Of a stretch of DNA of 10,789 nucleotides, positions 6,172 to 10,789 are shown piece after piece. The stretch lies in assembly GCA_964614245.1 (NCBI GenBank), contig CAZTKU010000099.1, forward strand, positions 1 to 10,789, in the 5' to 3' direction. The position numbers and the translations under genes were made by a program. The notes under the pieces are model-generated. The model was not told the origin of the DNA and made no database searches. It saw only the letters and a program-made list of their open reading frames with translations. The number at the start of each line of letters is the position of its first letter. Position 1 is the first letter of the stretch. Source of the stretch: VGWB01 sp964614245 (GTDB taxonomy: Bacteria > Bacteroidota > Ignavibacteria > UBA10030).

Positions 6172-6789
6172 TCACCTTCTCTCACGCGGTTCGAGTTGGG
6201 CCGTTTGTTTCGACACATCGACCAATCCTTGCAGGTTCTTTTCCATCTTTGCGATGAGCTCGCGAGCCGTGCCAAGCAGTTTCTTCCGCTCCTTCGATTC
6301 TGCGTCCCCCTCGAGTTTGGAAGCTTGATCAAGAAGATCCTGGACCTTGGTGAGTGGTCCCATCAAATCGTTCGGAAGGACGGACGAAAGGCGCTCCTGG
6401 ACTTCCTGCAGCGCACGTTCCGAAACGCGCGAGCGTATCAGCGAGCGCACCCGGGTCACCAATTCGGTGGTGTCCACGGGTTTCACCAGGTAGTCCCTCG
6501 CACCCATTTTGAGACACTCGATGGCCGTGCTGAAGTCAGCAAAGCCTGTGAGCATTATAGCCTCCGTTTGGGGAAAGTCCTGGCGTATGCGCGTGAGGGC
6601 CTCAATGCCGCTCATGCGCGGCATATTGATATCGAGGAGCACGACATCAACCTGCTTGCTCTTGAGCTTATCAAGGGCCTCTTCGCCATCGACCGCTACA
6701 TCTACATCAAAACCGGCCGATTTGAGTTTGAACTTCAGCGACATTCGGAGGCTTTCCTCGTCGTCGACGATGAGAATTCTTTCGTTCAT
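6172..6789 (-). CDS. Response regulator: receiver domain plus degenerate histidine-kinase-dimerisation-like helices
   Basis: The product is 205 residues from ATG 6789, which has a GAGGTGA Shine-Dalgarno; an upstream in-frame ATG at 6879 would lie within the preceding gene and is rejected. Residues 4-118 are a complete receiver: D9/D10 acidic pair, phospho-acceptor D53 in LLDINMP, T81 and K103 in LVKP. Residues 120-205 are helical with no DNA-binding domain. The stretch PNDLMGPLTKVQDLLDQ, followed by a second helix ending LQGLVDVSK, lines up with the HisKA hairpin of the neighbouring kinase (VHDLRSPLIGIKSVIEL ... FLDLSK). Asn140 stands where the phospho-accepting His would be, and no ATPase domain follows. 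It probably receives phosphate from the kinases encoded just upstream and acts by dimerisation or binding. The gene starts 25 bp after the kinase gene. Confidence 0.9.
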   Translation of the reverse strand: MNERILIVDDEESLRMSLKFKLKSAGFDVDVAVDGEEALDKLKSKQVDVVLLDINMPRMSGIEALTRIRQDFPQTEAIMLTGFADFSTAIECLKMGARDYLVKPVDTTELVTRVRSLIRSRVSERALQEVQERLSSVLPNDLMGPLTKVQDLLDQASKLEGDAESKERKKLLGTARELIAKMEKNLQGLVDVSKQTAQLEPRERR

Positions 6790-6814
6790 ATTCACCTCAT
6801 GTTTTGAATGAAAC

Positions 6815-7945
6815 CTATCCCTCAGCCGCGGGCAAAGTGAAACTAAAAGTCGTTCGTTTGCCAGGCTCGCTCTCTGCACTCACGGTCCCACCCTGTGCTT
6901 CAACGATTAACTTGCAGATAACTAACCCGAGGCCGGTTCCTTTCTGTCTTGCGGTTTTTGCTGAAGAGACTTGCTTGTAGCGTTCGAACAGCAACGGCAG
7001 CTCTTCCCTTGCGATACCGACGCCGTTGTCGGTCACGCTGACGCGAACGAATTTCCTGGGCGATCCAGCGATCCCGCTCTCGGACTCACCGGTGAGAACT
7101 GCAGTTTCGAGCGCTACTGCTCCACCGCCTTTGCTGAACTTCAGTGCATTGCTCAACAAATTCATCACAACTTGTTCGGTTTTTGATGCATCCGCAGAGA
7201 CCAGCGGCAAGCCCTCAGGAATGATCTTGTTGAGCGCGACGTTCCTTTGCTTGAACTGGATATCCATTTGCTGAACAACAGGATCGATAATACGTGAAAT
7301 CGGTATGGCGCCCTTTTCGAATGAAATGCTCCCCGCCTCGTACTTGGAAAGATCGAGGAAATCGCCCACCAGCACCAGCAGCTTCTGTGCAGAGGAGTGA
7401 GCAGAGTTGAGCAGCTCGAAATGATCATCGTTGAGCGTGCTTCCTTTTGCCACATCCTGTAGCAATTCGATAACACTCTTGATCCCGATCAGTGGGCTCC
7501 GCAGGTCATGGACCATCATCGCCATGAAATCGGCCTTGGTTCGTTCCAGCTCCGCCTCCGCCCGTTTCAAGAGAACCATCATCCTGGTCCGCACCAGGAG
7601 CTCTTCCGTGTCGATCGGCTTCGTAAGATACTGCTCGGCCCCCAGAGCCAATCCGGTCGCGATGCTATCGGGGTCTTTGCGCTGTGCCGTCAGAAAAATG
7701 ACAGGAATCTTTGCTGTCGCCCGATTGGAGCGCAGTCTCTTCAGCGTTTCAAATCCATCCATCTCAGGCATCTGAATATCAAGAAGGATGATGTCGGGCT
7801 GTTTCTCCTCTGCGACCGCCAGGCATTCTTTGCCGCTCGATGCGCGCAGCATGTGCACGGGTTTTCGCTTGAGAGCAAATTCGAGGAGATCCAAGTTGTC
7901 TTCTGTATCATCAACAACGAGTATGATCGGTTGATATTCTGGCAT
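6815..7945 (-). CDS. Cytoplasmic receiver-histidine kinase (REC-HisKA-HATPase_c)
   Basis: The product is 376 residues from ATG 7945. Receiver, residues 6-125: D12/D13, phospho-acceptor D56 in LLDIQMP, T86 and K109 in LTKP. A short coiled linker (residues 126-140) leads to HisKA with H146 in VHDLRSPL. HATPase_c follows with an N box (NLLSNALKF), G1 (DNGVGI), an F box (FERYKQV) and G2 (GTGLGLVI), so all catalytic motifs are present. There is no membrane segment, so it is a soluble kinase whose activity is probably gated by phosphorylation of its own receiver. That phosphate may come from the hybrid kinase encoded 20 bp upstream. Enzymes of this layout autophosphorylate on His with ATP and pass the phosphate to a receiver; the next gene encodes a likely recipient. 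Confidence 0.93.
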   Translation of the reverse strand: MPEYQPIILVVDDTEDNLDLLEFALKRKPVHMLRASSGKECLAVAEEKQPDIILLDIQMPEMDGFETLKRLRSNRATAKIPVIFLTAQRKDPDSIATGLALGAEQYLTKPIDTEELLVRTRMMVLLKRAEAELERTKADFMAMMVHDLRSPLIGIKSVIELLQDVAKGSTLNDDHFELLNSAHSSAQKLLVLVGDFLDLSKYEAGSISFEKGAIPISRIIDPVVQQMDIQFKQRNVALNKIIPEGLPLVSADASKTEQVVMNLLSNALKFSKGGGAVALETAVLTGESESGIAGSPRKFVRVSVTDNGVGIAREELPLLFERYKQVSSAKTARQKGTGLGLVICKLIVEAQGGTVSAESEPGKRTTFSFTLPAAEG

Positions 7946-7949
7946 TGAG

Positions 7950-7954
7950 TCCTC
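7950..7954 (-). promoter_or_regulatory. Shine-Dalgarno that favours start ATG 7945 over ATG 7963
   Basis: On the - strand GAGGA lies four bases before ATG 7945. The alternative in-frame ATG at 7963 is two bases past the upstream stop codon and has no recognisable ribosome binding site, so the shorter form is preferred. Confidence 0.65.
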
Positions 7955-7965
7955 ACTGATCATGC

Positions 7966-10788
7966 TTATGAATGAGCAACGGACAAAATCCGCTTGATCG
8001 TGCTCGAAAACTCTACGGTCGAAAATGAAGCCTTTATCAGGAAGTCCGCGGCATGCAACTTCAGTTCCTCTTGCTCGGCCTCAGAGAGTTCTTTACCGGA
8101 CATCACCACAACCGGTATCTTTTTCCACTGTTCGTTGCGCTCCAACTCCTGTATGACCTGGAACCCATCCATTCCGGGCATCACCAGGTCAAGCAAGATT
8201 AAGGATGGGTTCGCTTCCTTCAAAATCTTTAGCGCCTCGATGCCGTTGTTGGCAATGCGAACCTCGAACCCGTCGCGCTTCAAGAGATCCTTGCAAGCGA
8301 GTGCAAAATCGAGATGATCGTCAACGAGCAGGATGAATTGGTCGCCGGCTTGATGGTGCTTCTCTACGAGGGCCAGCAAACGCTTCGGATCGGTTGGCTT
8401 TGTCATCACATCAACGGCCCCCAAGGACATTGCCAGAGGCTTGTTGTCCACAATCGAGTGAATGATGACGGGGATGTCCTTCGTCGCCGGGTTCTGCTTC
8501 AACTCACGAAGCACCTGCCATCCGTCCTTCTTCGGCATCATGATGTCCAGCGTGATGAGCGCCGGCTTGACCCTGGCAGCAATCTCAAGTCCTTCGTCCC
8601 CCGACAGGGCTCCTGCAACAGAATAGCCTTCAGGTACAAGATACATCTTCAAAATCTCGATGACATCCGGATCGTCATCGATGCAGAGAACGTGGACTCC
8701 TGGAGCCGCTGCAATTTGAGACTCGATGACTTTCTTCACGGGGGCTTGCGGTGCAGGTGCTGCAGGGCGCTCAGGCGGTTTGGGCTTGGCTTCCTGCGTC
8801 TGTTGCGGCAACGTGGGAGGAATGACCAGGATGAAGGTCGAGCCGTGACCATAATCGCTCTCGAGCGTGAGGTCACCTCCAAGCATCCTCGCAAGCCTCC
8901 TGGCAATCGGGAGTCCGAGCCCGGTTCCTTTGTATTTCCTCGTGCTGCTGCTATCCACTTGCTTGAATTCCTCAAAGACAATTTCAAAGTTCTTCTTCTC
9001 GATGCCGATGCCTGAGTCTTTCACCGCAAATGCGATCATGCCATTCGGCTGTTGCGTCACCTTGACCGAGATTCCCCCTTTCTCCGTGAACTTTGAAGCA
9101 TTACTCAGAAGGTTCACGAGGATTTGACGGACCTTGACGATATCCGTTGTCAGCGTCGGAAGATTCGGCTGAATATCCTGCGTCAGCGCGAGCTTCTTCG
9201 TTTGGATCAACGGCTCCACAATCAGCAGGCAATTCGAGACAATGGAGTTGGCGTCTTCACTCTCAACGCTCAACGTCATCCTGCCCGACTCAAGCTTGGA
9301 GAGATCAAGAATATCGTTGATGAGCTGAAGCAGGTGTTTTCCATTCTTCAGGACTTTCTCAAGCGCCATACGTTGGTCCGACGTCAGCGGATCGCCGCTC
9401 GGCCCGAGCAGCACCGAACTGAAACCAATGATGGAATTCAACGGGGTGCGGAGCTCGTGGGACATGCTGGACAGGAAGTCCGACTTGACCCGGTACGCCT
9501 TCTCGATCTCGGTATTCTTCGCACTCAGCTCTTCGTTCCGCTTGGCAATCTCGACCGAGAGCTTGCGGGTAGCGTCAAAGTTCATCGCGTTCGTGATCGC
9601 CACGCTGAGCTGAGGCACCGAATTGTTGATGATCTCCTTCTCGAGCTCACCAAACTTTCTTGTTGCCCCCAACACGAGAACGCCGAGAATCTCTTCCTGG
9701 AAGAGGATCGGAACAGCAATGATATAACTCGGCACGAGCTCAACCAGTCCCGTATCGATGGTGAACTCCGCGTTCGAGGGGATTTCCTCAACCTCGATCG
9801 TCTTGATCTCCTCTGCGCACTGGCCGGGGATGCCCTCGCCGAGAGCGAGAGCTTTCGTCACTTGACCGTTCCTCTTCAAAGCATAGCCGCTCACCAGCTC
9901 AAGCATTTGCTTTTCTTTGTTCAACAGGTACAGCCCACCGACCGCCGCACGCGTGTGCTTACACAATAGCTGCAAGCTCTTTTCTTCAACCTCTTCGATC
10001 GTTGCGGCTGAGTTTAATGTCGTGACAAGCTCCGAGTAGGCGTTAAGCCGATTATAGTTGTTCCCCAGCAAGGTGGACATTCTGTTGAAATCGGTGGCGA
10101 GGTCTCCAAGCTCATCCGAACGGTGGAGGGTAATCGGTTCGAACTTCCCCGCCATAATGCTCTGCGTTCCCTCCTTCAGAAGGTGGACAGGTTTGGTGAT
10201 GGATCTGGTCAAGACAAAACCAAGCGCGAGTGCGAAGATAGCAAGGAGAACGTTGACGAGGCCGATGAACTTGCCAAGATTGCGGCTCAACCCCGTTGCT
10301 AACTCGATCGGCTGAGTTGAAAGGCGCGCCTGATACAGATCTCGGATGATCAGTTTCGCCCTCGCGATGTACTGGATCTCCGCCTCTACCTGGGAAATCT
10401 CCCGGAGCCTCTTCTCAAGATCCTGCCCGCCACCTGTTCGGCGCTGCTCGTCTCGCAGCTGGATCAGCTTGTCGCCGACATTTTGCATCCAGTTGAAATA
10501 CAGATCGCGGATGCGCTTGATATCCTGAATTTTCGCGCTGTCGGCAAAATCTCGCTGCAGCGTGCCAAGGGCTGAATCGAATTCCTTCCAGCCATTCTCG
10601 TACGTCAATCTTGCGACGGGTGACCCTGTAAACGCATATTCAGTCGCGGCCGCTGGTACGTCGCTGATGAATTGACGTATCCGCTCGATGTTCTGCAGAG
10701 CTTTCACATCCGACAACGCGAGACTGAAGTTCTGCTCGATTTGCGAAAGAATGTTCAGCGTCAGGACGGTCATTGCCGTTAGAATTAT
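7966..10788 (-). CDS. Membrane hybrid histidine kinase, CHASE3-like/HAMP/GAF/HisKA/HATPase/REC/REC (5' end outside window)
   Basis: The frame is open to the right edge: codons upstream of the ATG at 10773 read IILTA and continue a hydrophobic helix (IILTAMTVLTLNIL), so the true start lies beyond the window. Numbering from Met 10773: the tail of the first membrane helix (1-9); a helical, CHASE3-like periplasmic sensor (about 10-163); second membrane helix (168-188); HAMP (189-242); GAF (about 245-395); signalling coiled coil (400-430); HisKA with H439 in SHELRTPL; HATPase_c with NLLSNASKF, DSGIGI, FEEFKQ and GTGLGL (up to 652). A Pro/Ala-rich linker (653-690) follows, then receiver 1 (D743, S773, K792) and receiver 2 (D862, S892, K914). 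No HPt domain is present. It is the first visible gene of the signalling operon and probably its main sensor; the ligand is unknown. Confidence 0.93.
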   Translation of the reverse strand: MILTAMTVLTLNILSQIEQNFSLALSDVKALQNIERIRQFISDVPAAATEYAFTGSPVARLTYENGWKEFDSALGTLQRDFADSAKIQDIKRIRDLYFNWMQNVGDKLIQLRDEQRRTGGGQDLEKRLREISQVEAEIQYIARAKLIIRDLYQARLSTQPIELATGLSRNLGKFIGLVNVLLAIFALALGFVLTRSITKPVHLLKEGTQSIMAGKFEPITLHRSDELGDLATDFNRMSTLLGNNYNRLNAYSELVTTLNSAATIEEVEEKSLQLLCKHTRAAVGGLYLLNKEKQMLELVSGYALKRNGQVTKALALGEGIPGQCAEEIKTIEVEEIPSNAEFTIDTGLVELVPSYIIAVPILFQEEILGVLVLGATRKFGELEKEIINNSVPQLSVAITNAMNFDATRKLSVEIAKRNEELSAKNTEIEKAYRVKSDFLSSMSHELRTPLNSIIGFSSVLLGPSGDPLTSDQRMALEKVLKNGKHLLQLINDILDLSKLESGRMTLSVESEDANSIVSNCLLIVEPLIQTKKLALTQDIQPNLPTLTTDIVKVRQILVNLLSNASKFTEKGGISVKVTQQPNGMIAFAVKDSGIGIEKKNFEIVFEEFKQVDSSSTRKYKGTGLGLPIARRLARMLGGDLTLESDYGHGSTFILVIPPTLPQQTQEAKPKPPERPAAPAPQAPVKKVIESQIAAAPGVHVLCIDDDPDVIEILKMYLVPEGYSVAGALSGDEGLEIAARVKPALITLDIMMPKKDGWQVLRELKQNPATKDIPVIIHSIVDNKPLAMSLGAVDVMTKPTDPKRLLALVEKHHQAGDQFILLVDDHLDFALACKDLLKRDGFEVRIANNGIEALKILKEANPSLILLDLVMPGMDGFQVIQELERNEQWKKIPVVVMSGKELSEAEQEELKLHAADFLIKASFSTVEFSSTIKRILSVAHS

Positions 10789-10789
10789 C

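Noticed and set aside
6790..6879. N-terminal extension of the response regulator to ATG 6879
   Set aside because: It would overlap the end of the preceding kinase gene and lacks receiver homology, whereas ATG 6789 has a good Shine-Dalgarno and starts directly at the receiver fold.
8314..9015. 233-codon + strand open frame opposite the receiver/HATPase region
   Set aside because: Antisense shadow; its low-complexity Arg/Leu-rich translation mirrors the Pro/Ala linker coding sequence.
9124..9969. 281-codon + strand open frame opposite the hybrid kinase
   Set aside because: Antisense shadow of the HisKA/GAF coding region. The long frame arises from codon bias on the other strand.

Overview
The window looks like chromosomal DNA from a Gram-negative bacterium of the Bacteroidota/Chlorobiota group, most likely Ignavibacteria-like. 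The main clue is the protein encoded at 3621-4271. It ends in a typical type IX secretion (T9SS) type A sorting domain with the YPNPFNPTTTISY motif common in Ignavibacteria and relatives. The taxonomic call is an inference from protein style; there is no rRNA or tRNA in the window to anchor it.

Left block (1-4271, + strand): three genes for exported proteins. The first (2-538) is cut by the window edge and is a short paralogue of the N-terminal part of the second, about 79% identical over 165 residues. The second (535-3549) overlaps it by the ATGA stop/start. It has a signal peptide, two FG-GAP/EF-hand-like acidic loops, a helical segment and seven consecutive repeats of exactly 74 codons. 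The third (3621-4271) is a small secreted beta-sandwich protein with the T9SS sorting domain that the large repeat protein lacks. A strong two-tier hairpin sits just before its ribosome binding site.

Middle (4272-5334): about 1 kb without a convincing gene. It holds a 14-bp perfect palindrome and small GC-rich hairpins near 4478-4533, a strong bidirectional intrinsic terminator at 4892-4925, and a dense cluster of interlocking palindromes at 4962-5030 built from CCCCGAC/GTCGGGG and GTCCCGA/TCGGGAC. An 11-bp direct repeat flanks the terminator and the palindrome cluster.

Right block (10788 down to 5335, - strand): a tightly spaced signalling operon. In transcription order it encodes a membrane hybrid histidine kinase (CHASE3-like sensor, HAMP, GAF, HisKA, HATPase, two receivers; its start lies beyond the window), a cytoplasmic receiver-histidine kinase, a receiver fused to what looks like a degenerate histidine-kinase dimerisation helix pair with the phospho-accepting His replaced by Asn, and a conserved four-cysteine protein of unknown function (probably the DUF6901 family). 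No DNA-binding output domain is encoded, so any output must work through protein-protein contacts or an unlinked regulator. The two blocks converge on the intergenic palindrome/terminator region.
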